The position numbers and the translations under genes were made by a program. Under the pieces are notes generated by a model. That model made no database searches and was not told the origin of the DNA. It saw nothing but the letters and a program-made list of their open reading frames with translations. From assembly GCA_014529385.2 (NCBI GenBank), contig CM043966.1, positions 39,118,037 to 39,182,036 on the forward strand: DNA of 64,000 nt, given 5' to 3'. Positions 34,532 through 46,503 of the stretch are shown in pieces (positions within the stretch are counted from its first letter, which is position 1; each line of letters opens with the position of its first letter). Source of the stretch: Adiantum capillus-veneris. Lineage: Eukaryota; Streptophyta; Polypodiopsida; Polypodiales; Pteridaceae.

Positions 34532-34896
34532 TCTCCTAACTGGTTGTCTAGTCTGGCTGATTTCAATAATCTACCGGGCCATTTCATCAATCTTTCTGAA
34601 CCAAGAGCCCTTCTTGGCCTTGTCCTTGCTCTTTTCAGCTGAGTTGCTTTCAGAGCTAATGGAGGTCTCACTGGAATCAGTATTCTTAGTGGAAGAACTG
34701 ATACTGTTGGACCTCCTCTTCTTGTGACTTCTCTCCTTCTTAGCCTATTGCTCAAGCTTCAAAGCTCGTTGCACCAAATCATTAAATTTATTTGTTGGTG
34801 CAGGCACCTCTTGTTCTCTGAGCTTCTTACTGCGGAACCCATTTAAAAACCATGCATGTAACCGCTTTTCTGATGGCGGCTCCTGCAACTACCTGG

Positions 34897-35674
34897 TTAA
34901 CTCCTTGATAAGATTTCAACATAACTTCTGACTGACAATTTCCCTTGTTTAATATTATCTAGCTCACAGAGGATGTCCTCATCACCCCTATTGTCTGAAT
35001 ATTCCAGTCTGAAAGCCTTAAGCAATTTGCTGTATGATTTGAGTTGGCAAGCTGGGTAATGGTAATACCATTTCCTTGCTGCATCTTTCAGTGTCTTGAG
35101 AAAAATATTCTCCCCAATCACCTTCATCAATATTCTTCAACTCAGCATACTGTTCAAAAGCTTGAATATGGACATCTGGATCATCTTTCTTTCCTCCTTT
35201 GAACACTGGGAAATAGATTTTTAATGAAGAAGTATAATCATGCCGGTCGGCATCGTCTCTGCTTCTTCTTCCCTTGGGAGCCTGACTTCATCGAGAAGAC
35301 TTTCTGTAGTGATCTGTGTAAGCATCCTAGTCAACTTCTTATTCAGTCTCAATTTATGTCTCTTCTCTTGCTTTTCTGTTGGAACTGTGATGATTGCCCT
35401 TGCTGCCCTTGACCCCATCTGCCTTGTGTGTGGATCGAGAACTCTTGGTTTTACGTTCTTCCCACTCAACCCTTCTCCTCCTGGAATGACTGGAGTGCTG
35501 AGAGTCCTTGGCCTCTTCAGCATGACTGTGCTCCTCCTGAGCCTTACTCTCGCTCTCTGGGTCCTTCTGATGATCAAACTCTCTTTCTGATACCTCAGGA
35601 ATAGGGTCAACGCAATCGGAATCAGTGCCTAACCGGGTTGACTTTTTGTGACCACGATTGACTTTGGATGCCAT
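34897..35674 (-). pseudogene. gypsy gag N-terminal and capsid part
   Basis: Starts MASKVNRGHKKSTRLGTDSD at 35674 with a charged Ser/Arg/Glu-rich N-terminus. Frames 35018-35206 and 34897-35130 carry the retrotransposon gag core (FEQYAELKNI; TLKDAARKWYYHYPACQLKS; LLKAFRLEYSD). There are at least two frameshifts. Confidence 0.85.
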
Positions 35675-35730
35675 CAGTACAAATGAAAATTCTAACTGGG
35701 AGATAAGAGTCTTCCGTCAAAGAGCGAACA

Positions 35731-35743
35731 ACTCTAACCACCA
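35731..35743 (-). other. Candidate primer-binding site of the gypsy element
   Basis: On the minus strand tggtggttagagt directly follows the inferred LTR end ...aatca. It resembles, but does not exactly match, the tRNA-Met type TGGTATCAGAGC. Confidence 0.4.
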
Positions 35744-36236
35744 TGATTGCCAAAATGGAATTGGAGCTGGTCTCTTTAGAGAGCTGATTCCAGTGTTAGA
35801 ATTTAAAGCTACTAGTTATGTTGTCAATTCAGTTAGTGAGAATGGAACAGAGAACTGACTGGACTAAAATAGATAACTGAATTGGAATGCTACACTGAAA
35901 TGAGAGATAATACTAAAAGATTGGAAAGAGTCTTTGAAGATTTAAAATAATAACTCAAGGACAACCAGTACAGTGTATAATTGGTTTAAGCTCAAATGAT
36001 TACAGAGTGAAGCTATAGGCGAAGAGCTCGTAAACCTGAAAGTGCTTAGAAAGCTCAAGCCAAAAGACAAGTAGCTAAGCCAAGAAACTAAGAAGTCAAG
36101 AAGACCAATTACAATGTAGCGAGTCCTATTATAGCTCCCAAGAGTTACTGCAGTAATTACTGCTAGTGTGACTGATCCGTTGTACGGCCTTCTAAGGGAC
36201 AGTTCCCTCGTGTTGAGACTGTCCTCACCTTCTACA
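35744..36236 (-). repeat. 5' LTR of the gypsy element
   Basis: TG...CA on the plus strand, about 493 bp. The outer 107 bp match 26703-26825. The inner border is set by the candidate PBS and is less certain. The region contains a TATA-like agctataa at 36128-36138. Confidence 0.7.
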
Positions 36237-36610
36237 GACTCTTTCGACACTGCTGCTGCGTGGGAGGAGGATGCGCTAGCATGTGCTGCCATCGCTCTCT
36301 CCCTCCCTGTGTGTGTGTGTGTCTTCTTTTTTGTCTCTCTCAAGTGTTGACAGAAAAATAAGAAGCCCCCTCCCCTTGATATACACCCCCCCCTCCCCCC
36401 TTTCCCCCCACCGCCGCGGCCCGCTGCAGAAAAAGACACCATCCCAAAGCTCTTTGATATACATACAAACACACATGGGTGCGCACACAAACACCCAAAC
36501 AAAATCTAAAAAACTTAATCAACGAAGGTGATACTATAATGACAAAAAAGTTTTGAATTTCCATTAAATAGAAGGCTTTACAATGTGGCATTAGAGCCAA
36601 TCATATCAAC
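36237..36610. other. Low-complexity spacer with (GT)n and pyrimidine tracts
   Basis: A (GT)n tract near 36309-36322 and C-rich runs around 36367-36410. Open frames here on both strands are low-complexity artefacts. Confidence 0.6.
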
Positions 36611-36619
36611 TTAAAGACA

Positions 36620-37924
36620 GTGCGCCGCCAACCTTCCACTCCTCTTGCACTTTCATGGCTGCCTCCATCCGCCTACCAATCTGAAACAACAAAAATGCTT
36701 TTAATAAGATTAACAATTGGCACATGTAGACAACATATAAATTATATTGACCCTTTGCCAATTGAGACGAAAGTAAGCATCTTTGATTTCTTCGTAGCCC
36801 AAGATAATCAAGTGTTCCCGTATGTTGGTGAGTGTCCAGTGTTCACTGACTTGCACAATCTTAGAAACACCATTTGACAAAGTAACGGGCATGTCAAATG
36901 TCACAAAATTAGCAACACTAGATTGTAAGGGTATCCACTTTACATTGTTACACATCCAATGCTCATAGTGAAAACGTACAAAATAGTGCGCATTTTCAAA
37001 TAACGTATCCCTATATCTGAAGCGCCCACCTTACACTTGTATTTATCTCCTTGGTGCACTCCCTCAACCATTCCCCAATTATCTCCAAATACCATTTTTA
37101 GTGCTTCATACATGACATTCTTGCTACAAAACATAGTAGGTGTGACACAGAATGGCAATGTCTTGAACAGGTGTACAAAAACATCCACGGGTTAGCACCA
37201 ACTGAGCCCTACTGATCTGGAAGCCTTCCCAAATTTTAATGAGGAGCAAATATAAAAAAGAATCTTCTCCTTCACTGAGAAGAGTGACCACGCATCGGGT
37301 TGTGGCCATTCCAGACTCAGTAATGAAGGTTTGTCAACAACAATGATCTTACCATATCCATCCTTCGAGGCCGGCACTACATATGTGTGTGAGCAGAAGA
37401 AGATTTTGCATTGCAGCAGAATCGGAAGTGGTGAGTTGGGAAGCATCATAACACCGATGCTATGAAGAGTGTTGAAGGTTCCTGTGAGACTCTTGATTAG
37501 TTGTTTCTCAACAACGTCGGATGGGAATATATCTATGACATCACCAAAAACTATCAAGTCAAAAACAAATAACAAGCATTTACAATTAGCAACCAACAAT
37601 GTTTTACGACTTACAATGTATTGGGAAATCTCTTGAGCTTCCATTCCTCAAGCGCATGGAGTGCCAAGAATACACGTGTTGAACAATGGCCACTGTGCCA
37701 TTGACTCTATGATTCTTGAAACCAAGAAGTCTCCCCTTCCAATGTTCGTCAAGGTTGCCACGGTTTCGAACTCGATGAGGCCCGATAGCTACAGGTTGCA
37801 TGAAGATCCAAGATCCTTTAGAAAACACCTACGGCACGCATTCCCCATCAGAATCCCTAGTGTTACGTAAGCAAACCGCTTCTATCTCATCCTTTGGCTT
37901 CCTTGAAGTGGAGGGGGTTGACAT
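36620..37924 (-). pseudogene. Unrecognised minus-strand coding remnant or multi-exon gene
   Basis: Several same-strand frames line up: MSTPSTSRKPKDEIEAVCLR from 37924, then SKGSWIFMQPVAIGPHRVRN and VNGTVAIVQHVYSWHSMR (37604-37828), a 150-codon frame 37192-37644 with LLFVFDLIVFGDVIDIFPSD and SHTYVVPASKDGYGKIIVVD, and 36940-37188 with MYEALKMVFGDNWGMVEGVH. A GTAAG follows the second piece, so introns are possible. A TAG splits the first piece. The composition looks protein-like rather than random, but I recognise no family; it could be a host gene relic or part of a DNA transposon. Confidence 0.4.
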
Positions 37925-38019
37925 GGTAGCACCCGAAGAAGAAGAGTTGTGGCGTTAGAGAGAGAGAGAGGCATGTTACTTTAGGAATGAAATGAGAAGG
38001 AATGGTTGAATGGAAAACA

Positions 38020-38272
38020 AAGGGGAGAAGAAGTAGTTCAAATGGATGGTGTGGATGAAAGGGGGAGACAGGTCATGCAACTATGGAAAGCTTCCATTTG
38101 TGATGCAGCTATGGAAAGCTTGGCGGGAAGGGGGGAAGTGGATAATGGGGAGCAAGGGGAGAAGAAGCAGTTCAAAGGGATGGTGTGTATGAAAGGGGGA
38201 GACAAAGTGGTGCAACTATGGAAAGCTTCCTCATGTGCTGCAGCTATGGGAAGCTTGGAGGTAGAAGGAGAA
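38020..38272. repeat. Tandem duplication, 134-bp unit
   Basis: aaggggagaagaag begins both copies (38020 and 38154), followed by agttcaaakgg, ggtgtg, and two CTATGGAAAGCTT boxes per unit. An 94-codon frame across it is an artefact of the repeat. Confidence 0.9.
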
Positions 38273-38289
38273 AGAGAAGAGGTAGAATA

Positions 38290-39088
38290 GAGGGTACTGC
38301 TGAGAAATGCAAATTTTGGTCAAAGAAAATAGTTTTTTGACCATGTATTTGGTTAGGAGAGCTTTTGGAGAGTGAAAGTGAGATTTAGAGATTTTCAAAA
38401 AAAAAAAGAAATTTTAGGGTTACTTTATGGGCGCCCATGAAAATGGAGGAAACCCCCCCCCCCCCTCTTCCCCCCTTCTCTCTCTTTCTAGGGGACAAAG
38501 CTATAATGAGGGGAACAAATAGGCCCCCATGCCCCCTACTACCCTACCTTTTGAGAGGGTATATCTGTGGCCACCACCCTCTTCCTATTGGTCCATGCTT
38601 AATCACCCCTTAAGCTAAAAGGCCCTCTTGGGGTTCATATTTTTCCTACTGTATTTGATCCTTTGCCTCAATTTTTCTTGCACATGTTGCAATTAGTGCC
38701 ATATATTAGCAATGTAGCCTCTGCATCATTGAGCTATTGGGCTGATTCCGAGGTCAAACTTCCTCAAACTCTACGAGAGTGGCTTTGAAACCCGTCACCT
38801 CCTCCTCCTTATCAGCTCTTGATACTATAGTATAGGCCCAAGCGAGTAGTCCACCAGAACTAGTGTCTGAAGGCCATGTTATTTTTAGAGTGCCCTATAT
38901 GTAGGGCCCCTTACCCCCTACTTGGGGTCTTTTCCCAAATCTTTTTGGGTTGAGTTGCTTTAATGAATTTGGTAAGTATAATAATTCATTCGAGTGCCAT
39001 GCAGGGATTACATGTCTCATGCTAGTATGGGCAAGGAGGCGAGTGTGCGCATGTGTGCGTGCACACACACACACACACACACACACAC
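38290..39088. other. Intergenic, no gene recognised
   Basis: Includes a poly-C run near 38453-38466 and a (CA)n tract at 39061-39088. No coding content. Confidence 0.5.
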
Positions 39089-39860
39089 TTTTTTTTTGCA
39101 AATCTTGATTGAATTTACAAGTGGGAAACCTCAAAGCAAGGAAAACCCATAGTAAATAAGAGGTACAAAAGACGAAGAAACGGAAGGCTTTGAGAACTAG
39201 AAACAATCAAGGTAAATCCTATAAGCTCCAAGAGAGATGTCTCCCACATCATGAGCAAAGTGTAAACCTTGTCCAAGAAAAAAATTGAAGTAAGGGAAAG
39301 GGTCAATTTCTAGGGCATGAAACATGTGAGAGTTACATTGGTGCCATATGGTCCACAACCCAAAATTTGACCAAGTTGAAGAAGACCTCAGATGGAGAGT
39401 GTGACGGTTGGAGGACTCCAAAAATCCAAAACCGTTTGTGAAAGATTCTAAAGGGAGAACAAAGGTGCAGAGCAGAGGAACTTGTCTAATGAAAGTTTGA
39501 GAGAAACAACAATCCCAAAGCAAACGCATCACAATCTTGCCTGCCCCATGACTTTGGACACAACGAGAGGAGGTGATGCACCGCACACGCAACAAACTTT
39601 AAGTATCAACCGGTAGAGCACCCACCATGCATCGCCATAAAGAAATGATCTCTTTGAGAGGTGGAAAATTCTTCCAAATACGAGACATCGTTCTTTGCCA
39701 CCACAACTAAGAGCTGAAGAGTGACCACGATTGATTTTTATGAGACACAATCCATGCATCAGACTGTAGCAAAGCATAGACTGACCCACTCGACCAAACT
39801 AATATGGGCAACATTCCAATCTGGAAGCGTGTCACACACACACACACACACACACACACA
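39089..39860 (-). mobile_element. 5'-truncated LINE fragment: RT C-terminal zinc (zf-RVT) region and A-tail
   Basis: On the minus strand consecutive frames read RIWKNFPPLKEIISLWRCMV and, after a frame change, RCVQSHGAGKIVMRLLWDCC, the pattern of the zf-RVT domain at the C-terminus of plant LINE ORF2 (aromatic-W-R...C-x2-C...LWDC). The 3' end is a short A-run (plus-strand T9 at 39089-39098). A (CA)n tract at 39832-39860 marks the 5' side. Part of the 5' section (about 39740-39860) recurs at 51990-52110. Confidence 0.65.
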
Positions 39861-39948
39861 AATTGCCTGAGTCTTTTGTCAAGCCTCACTACATAACTGT
39901 ACAGAAAGAGCATGGCTTAGAATTAATAAAAACTCTTTGTCATCACCT

Positions 39949-40338
39949 TTACATCTCAATTAGCCCATCCATTACATGATCACACAAGCAGCTGTCACAA
40001 TAATAACACGTGTTTAGATGCTCTGCCAATGGTAAGATACGGTTGGCTAAAATTACACTAAACTCCCTGGTTCGGGGTGAGTGGTTAAAATATCCTCTTA
40101 GGGGTAGGCAAAAATGGGGATACAAAAATATCTTACGATGTGGTAGAAACTGCGCTAGCAAATATAACCGCTCGGAAAATTCACGCTTCATCAAACGTTT
40201 CACATAATAATATTGTGGCAAGCTCAGGGCCTCCTTTACCATTGCCAAACGGATATTGTTCCGAAAATGTTCTCGACCCCAGAGGGTCACCCGTGTCACT
40301 CTATTTTGATATGTCCACCATTTTGTCTGCGCAACCAA
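39949..40338 (-). other. 129-codon open frame, unknown
   Basis: An open frame on the minus strand starting MVAQTKWWTYQNRVTRVTLW with an Arg/Tyr-rich middle and a Cys-rich end (CYYCDSCLC). No known domain. It lies next to the LINE fragment and may be random; no splice or promoter support was found. Confidence 0.25.
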
Positions 40339-40399
40339 AGTTCCTAATAGAGGGAATAGAAGACACTCATATCAGAGTATGGAGTTTCTCTTGATAGAC

Positions 40400-43300
40400 T
40401 CACTTGACTGCTGCAGATGAGCAATGGCTATCACTAATGCCCGATCCTGACTATAAGTCATAGCTAATGAAGTATAAGGCATAGCTTAAGACAAGATATT
40501 GAAAAAACTAGTAAAATGTTGACTAAACTCTTAAAAATTGCTCAGTCTGTTACAATGCACTCTGGAGTATAATACTTTTGTCTTATATAGACCCACAAAG
40601 CAACCTCTACCCGGTGACTATCCTTACTAAAATCCCACATTACTTGCCCACACTTGCTGGAATACCGTAACACATTAACACACCTTGGTCTTTTAGCAAA
40701 ATATCTTTCCTAGATACTGACTAGCTGGCCGTCTCACCTATAAGGGTCTCTCTAGAAACGTCGGTGCTATGAATATTTTTGTCTGCAACCATCCAGATTC
40801 GGAGACTATACCTCATAAGACCTTTTTATGATAAACCTTGCATCGACTAGGTTAAAATAACCTGATGAGTTCAAGTTGCTACTATTGCAAAAATACTAGT
40901 TTTCAGATCTACATTACTAGTCCCCTCTAGCTAAAAAAAGGTGTGGTTCTTTGAAGCCTTGTTCTCAGAATTATTCAGCTAGTTTTTTTCTGCTTTCTAA
41001 AGACCCTAGATACTTTCAAATCTTTTGCCTCATAAAATATCATATACCTTGGTTATTTAACCCTCTTCAACATAAAAACTACGCATTCATATTTTCTGTC
41101 ACACTTCACCCTTTGCACGACACCTGAACGTTCACGATATACAACTCAATTGCACATACTAGGCTCCACCAGATCTGGTGCTGATAAAATCCCAGATAAC
41201 ATGGGGTTTATGAGCTACCTCAACTGCAGGAATGACGGGAAGAAAGCCTACGATAAAGAGAGGGCTGTAGATTTCGGGTCCCTTCAGCTACAGTTCGGCA
41301 TCAAAATCTGTAAAACCCTCACATAATTGGAACAAGTGAGCACTACACTCACTTAGCATTGTTGCTCTATGTTTTCAGCTTGTGTGTTCACCTTATGTCT
41401 ACCCTGTAAGAAGTTAAGACTGCAACATGCCTACGGGAAAGGAAAAAAATGTGGGGGAGTCGTCGTCTTCTCTGAGTCTACACATTATTTAGTTTTTGCA
41501 TAAATTTGTCAAATGAAACTGTATGATAAGCGGGAGTCTCTAAGTGCATGTTTATGGCCCGAAAACCTTATCCTGAGATTTCAATAACATGGAAATTTTT
41601 GTAGTGATACATCTCTAATGACCGGGATCATGTATGTGGCATGCTGAGCTCTACTGTGTCTTGAAAAATTATAGGAATTATGCATACTATAGGATTGAGC
41701 TGAGGAGCTCAACTCTGTCTTTTGGTGGGGGAATCACAACAAAGAAACTTAAGTCTCTGACGTTTATTTGATTGCTCCTGATAACTTTGAAGCCTGCCAA
41801 TTTTCTAAACTCACCACAAATGAGGCTCAAATGGTCTGATTATGTTTTCTTTATATATTGGAACATAGTTCATAGATTTCCTAGTACACACTATTAGAAC
41901 ATAGCTCATAGCTTTCCTTTTATACATTGAAGCTTGTTGTTCTTCACTAATGATCACCTCTCGTTCCTAACTTTGATGTGGAACCTGCTGCTAAGTTTCT
42001 GGTTTTTATGACTTGGTATCGCATGATGGATAATGTGGTAATGTATAAAGAATTGTTTTGCTATAATAGATTGCTGGGTAGAGAATAGTCAAAGATTTTG
42101 GCCAACTACAATACCTTCTCACTTGGTGAGTCTTATGACATGTAAGAGGTCAACATCCGATAATGATGGCTCCTAAAAGATTGTTAATCGCATTTGTTCC
42201 CTGCTGAGTTGACCATAGACTTGAGCTACCTGGAAAATTATCTTGTAATATTAATATAGGCATATAGCCCCATTTGAGAGATAGATGCGTTACTCTAGTT
42301 TAACATTGCTCTTATTTGATGACATTTGAATAGTGAAGTAAAAAGTTTGAATCTTGATGCATGGACAATAAATCTCTATGCTAATGCAGTAACATATTTT
42401 CTGATCCCTCGAGCTGCTAACATGCTTCTGGTTTTTTTATCACCTTACTTGGGTAAGGCAGAACTAACGTGCTTAATGCTCTTGTTGTCTCAAGATGGGA
42501 CAACTACATGGGTCAGCTCTGCATAAAAAAACTTGCTTTGGACTATCTTACTTGAGTCTTGAGCTGTATGCTCTTAAATTGCCAAAACAACTGTTGACAC
42601 CATCTGGTTTGAACAATGAAGTAGAGTATACTAACTTCTTTTACTATTTTTTTTCTGATAACCTTGCAATAATATGGAATACACGACCTATATTAAGGTA
42701 TGCTAAGTATTGTATTGTTAGCATAAGCCATGTAGTAGATTATATGGATATGAATATAGTTTGCAAAATTGGGATGATCCATGACTGTCGCATATGATAC
42801 AAGTGAGGGAGATTGCCAAGAAAGCTTGGTCTGATTGAGTAGATGGGTTGTAGATGTTTTGATATCAGATTATGGAAATTTTAGGTATAAAAACTAAATG
42901 GGGGTTGTCCTCGAGCTAGTCATAATTATAGTATCTATAATCTAATATACTAATCATTGATGTCTCTTATCTATCTAGATTAGATGGACCACTGTATTAT
43001 TGGGATGTAAGCTATGAATTATAGGCAATAACTTACAAAGTGCTCGAATGAATTCATATGGGTTTCTCTGGAGAGCTAGTGTGTATAGCAGGTAGGTAAC
43101 TGGGATTTCGCATATCCATAGCTACTGTTGAGCAGCATTAGAGACCCTTCCAGTCTTTGAGCAGCATATAAGACTTTAGATACTCACACTAGGTAATCAC
43201 TTACAACATGAGTACTTCACTTGGTTTCTATTCACTTTAATTTAGGTCTTGATGAAAGGGAAGTCTGGCCAGCATGAATAAGGTCTGACATACACGATCA

Positions 43301-45235
43301 AAAGGTAGTCTACACTGTGCTTGGTATGATAATGGACCTAAGGTCTATCAAATGTCATTCCCTCTAAATGATATAATTTTGACTCTCAGCTTTGGAAATG
43401 GTAACCTAAAGTTGTAGGTGTATGTATTGACACTGGTGTATGCTCTTTACTATCCTAGTCCTTGGAAGCATTATACTACAACTGACACTATAACATGGTA
43501 TAGAGGTAGTAAGCATTCATGAGAGCTGGTTCTTTTAGGGTGATTCTTGATTTAAGTTTTGTTGCTATTAATATGCTAAATTATATTGACATAGCCTGAA
43601 GTAGGGCTTGTACTTTTGGGTAACTTGGGATCTTTTATGTGGAGTGACGACTCCCTGATGTACTGGGGCTGTGGCTCTATTTTGAGATGATTTACTTGCC
43701 CTATCAAGGCTCTTTACCTACTATTGTTCTGAATTGACCGCCTGACTTTTTACATTATAGATGGTGATTCCAAGAATGTATAGAGAGCACGCTGTTTGTT
43801 GGATAATTGTTGGATGTATGGCTGGTTAATATTTTGCAGAAAATACCTGTTTTATGCTTTGAGTTGAGCTACTGTGTCTTCCCTGTTGTGAGCTTGGAAT
43901 ACACTGTTAGACTAGTGAGTTAATGTTAATATTGGTATGACCATTGGAAACATAGTTGTAAGACTGGGCTATGGCATGTTGTGGATAAGATTAGGGCCTA
44001 TGATATCGATGTTGCATGATGGGTGCTGGTCGTGGCATATATGATGGGGATCTCACTCTCTATGAAAATCATGCTTCATGATAGACATGCTGAGAACTAA
44101 CTTGCGGTAGATATGCGTCTTGATGACAAGAATTACAATGGGTTGTTTAATCACAAACTCTTATCTCTATTCTTCTCATAAATTGAAGTATATACTTTTT
44201 TAAATAGTAAGTTTTTTTTTCACTGTGACATGGATAACAACTATGATGCCCATGCATCACCTGTACACGGTAACAATGCTAACCTAGCGTTTTCTTGTTG
44301 CTATGGGTGCAGGTGAGGGCTACCTTCTTTGATGAAAAACATATACTATTCTGTTATGGTATTCTTTAAAATCATGGAGTGGAAAGACTCTATCCAGGAA
44401 GATCTCTTTTGTCCTTTACCCATTGGGTTTCCCCTCATCTTTGTACAAAATTTATTTTCAAATAGCATATAAATCATTTGTACAAATTCCTTTATACTTG
44501 TCTAGAATAATTAGTCTGTGAACAGGTAGTGTTCTTTTGCGAATATATATCTATTTGTAACCAGTACGCACACACAATAAGTGCAAATGAGAGAATGACT
44601 TGTCAATCTCTCTTAGACCATGGTTCTAGGATTTAATGGCTGTTATAATATAAGGGATTGTATTCTAATAGGCAGAGGTGCTATCACAGAGTCCTAATGG
44701 CCTCTTATGACTTGACTGGTGAAAGGTTGCTAGCACTACTATAATATTTTGACCTATTATAAAAATAATCCACCTCTCTTCCTGTCCACTTTTTATCTAC
44801 CCTATCTTTTCACTTTTTTAAAAACTTTATGTCTACTAGGTAATTGAAAAACTTATAGTTAGGATAAAGGTGTGCTCTCACACAGCAAAAAGAGCTTTTA
44901 TTATGGAAAAATTGCAAATATCTAGAGAATTAGAAACCTTCTTTCCAGCTATCCTTCTTAGGACTAGGCCCTATTTTCATAGGGTTGTAAAACTTAAAAA
45001 AGTTACCTATTGAATATACTCTAAGCAATTTACGTTGTTTCTTTGAGATATTTGCTCTAATATAAGGTATTAGAATCTTTTCAGATTATTTCACTGTCCC
45101 AGGGCCTTACTCTGCCTATGGGGCCCACATCCATGGCTTCTCTTCTTGTTCTAAAATGTATCTAGGATTAGGAAGCTTCCTCTCTTATTGCTGATGCCTC
45201 ACAAGAGGCTAGTCTATCTCTAGTTCATCTTATTA
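40400..45235. other. Long AT-rich gene-poor stretch
   Basis: Nearly 5 kb with almost no open frame longer than 60 codons on either strand (exceptions near 42326-42797 have no domain). No microsatellites, LTR ends or RNA genes were recognised. It may be the 5' untranslated or flanking part of the Penelope-like element that starts at about 45.2 kb, or intergenic DNA. Confidence 0.4.
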
Positions 45236-45240
45236 CCTTT

Positions 45241-46503
45241 GACCAGTGAGTAAAAATCCTGGCCCTCCTTGTTAAAAATAGGGCTGAAGGAATTAACCTA
45301 CTACTTGAATATACTTCGAATCTTTCTGGTTTTTCCAAAACCCACAATCCGGATTTATCTACTTTCTCTTCTAAAGGCTCTGACTTGTCCAATCTCCTCA
45401 AAAAATTCTGTGGGCTAAGTTCTAACTTTGTCATCGCTCCCTCTACTCCAATAGTACCTCCTACTAACAACCTCTTCAGTAGAGATGCTGCTGCTTTAGA
45501 AGCAGCCAAAGAATTTCAAAAAGACCTTTGTTCACTTAGTTATGCATCCCTTTCAGAAATGGTACCCAAAGTATCTAGAGGTTTTCCTTTCTTACCATCT
45601 TGACAGATTGAAGTAGAATCCTTGGGAGTAGAACACAAACTCTGGACACTCCCGAATAAAGGGTTTATGGCCCCCATCTCTCTAGTCTTTCTTGCCAACC
45701 TCGCACCTACCACAATAGAAGAATACAAGCTTAAAATACTCAAGGGAATGCAGCTTCTGGATAAAGGAGATTCGATTAAAGCACCGTTTAACATGTTTTT
45801 CCTCGATGACAAAAAATGTGGTTCTAACACTGGGCTTTATGTGAAAACCAAAGGAGTAATGACATTTAGTAAAAATAATGCTGACTACTATATAAAAACA
45901 GTCTGGAATGTTTTCAGACCCTACCTCAAGTGTGCCTGCAGATTTTTAGATCCTAAAACTGCTTGTGAGTCCAGCATTATATAGTTTGACCATGCTGTTG
46001 GTACACCCTCAGCAATCTTCCAAGTATTTTTCCTCACAAAGCTGTAGAGTTCCATATCTCACTTTTTTGCTCTTGGCTTGGTGGACAAGCCAAGGAATCA
46101 GTCTTAGCACAGATTGCCTTTATCCACTACAAAAGTATAATGTGCAACACCCTCCAAGAGCTTGGTTCTGATGGATGTGGTACTTTGTTAACCACATATG
46201 GAGGGTATAAAGGTATCAAGGGCATGGGTTGAGCAAATCAAGCCTAGTATTGAAGATGAAGATGCTCAAGTATCCAAACGGCCTAACTCTCTTGCCTCCC
46301 CTTCAACATCGTACACCTCCTTTTTAATACCTTCTTCGGGTGATTTTGTGTTTGGAAGAGGGAGGGCTAGAAGTTTTCCAAGAGGTAGAGGCAAAAACTT
46401 AGCAATGATGTGCAGGTGCCAAGGAACACCAGTCTCACAGACTCTACCTTCCTCCAAAGAAAGAAGCTTGTATTGGAATTTTTACACACTGTTTGTTTAC
46501 TAG
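45241..46503 (+). pseudogene. Upstream frame of the Penelope-like element, gag-like with RG-rich tail
   Basis: A single reading frame (45385, 45622 and 46198 starts are all in phase) interrupted by TGA near 45601, TAG near 45982 and further stops between 46050 and 46190. It encodes a Ser/Leu-rich N-terminal part (AAALEAAKEFQKDLCS), a helical block (GFMAPISLVFLANLAP; KLKILKGMQLLDKGDS; PFNMFFLDDKK), and a tail GDFVFGRGRARSFPRGRGKN typical of RNA-binding RG regions. It ends 10 bp inside the next frame, which carries the reverse transcriptase. I know no named family for it. By position and RG content I infer a gag/ORF1-like protein. Confidence 0.55.

Larger units (their letters stand above)
26703..36236 (-). 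mobile_element. Ty3/gypsy LTR retrotransposon, decayed, truncated 3' LTR
   Basis: Read on the minus strand: 5' LTR (about 35744-36236), candidate PBS, gag, zinc knuckles, protease, RT, RNase H, integrase (30052), then about 2.5 kb of additional coding sequence, a PPT and a 3' LTR fragment (26703-26825). RT before integrase is the gypsy order. The LTRs share about 107-123 bp covering the U3 end up to the TATA-like agctataa. Beyond that the left copy diverges, so the 3' LTR is truncated or replaced and no target duplication can be shown. Many frameshifts are present. Confidence 0.88.

Noticed and set aside
36568-36600. tggcattagagcc as a plus-strand tRNA-Met primer-binding site
   Set aside because: No LTR end lies directly upstream and no plus-strand element follows; likely chance.
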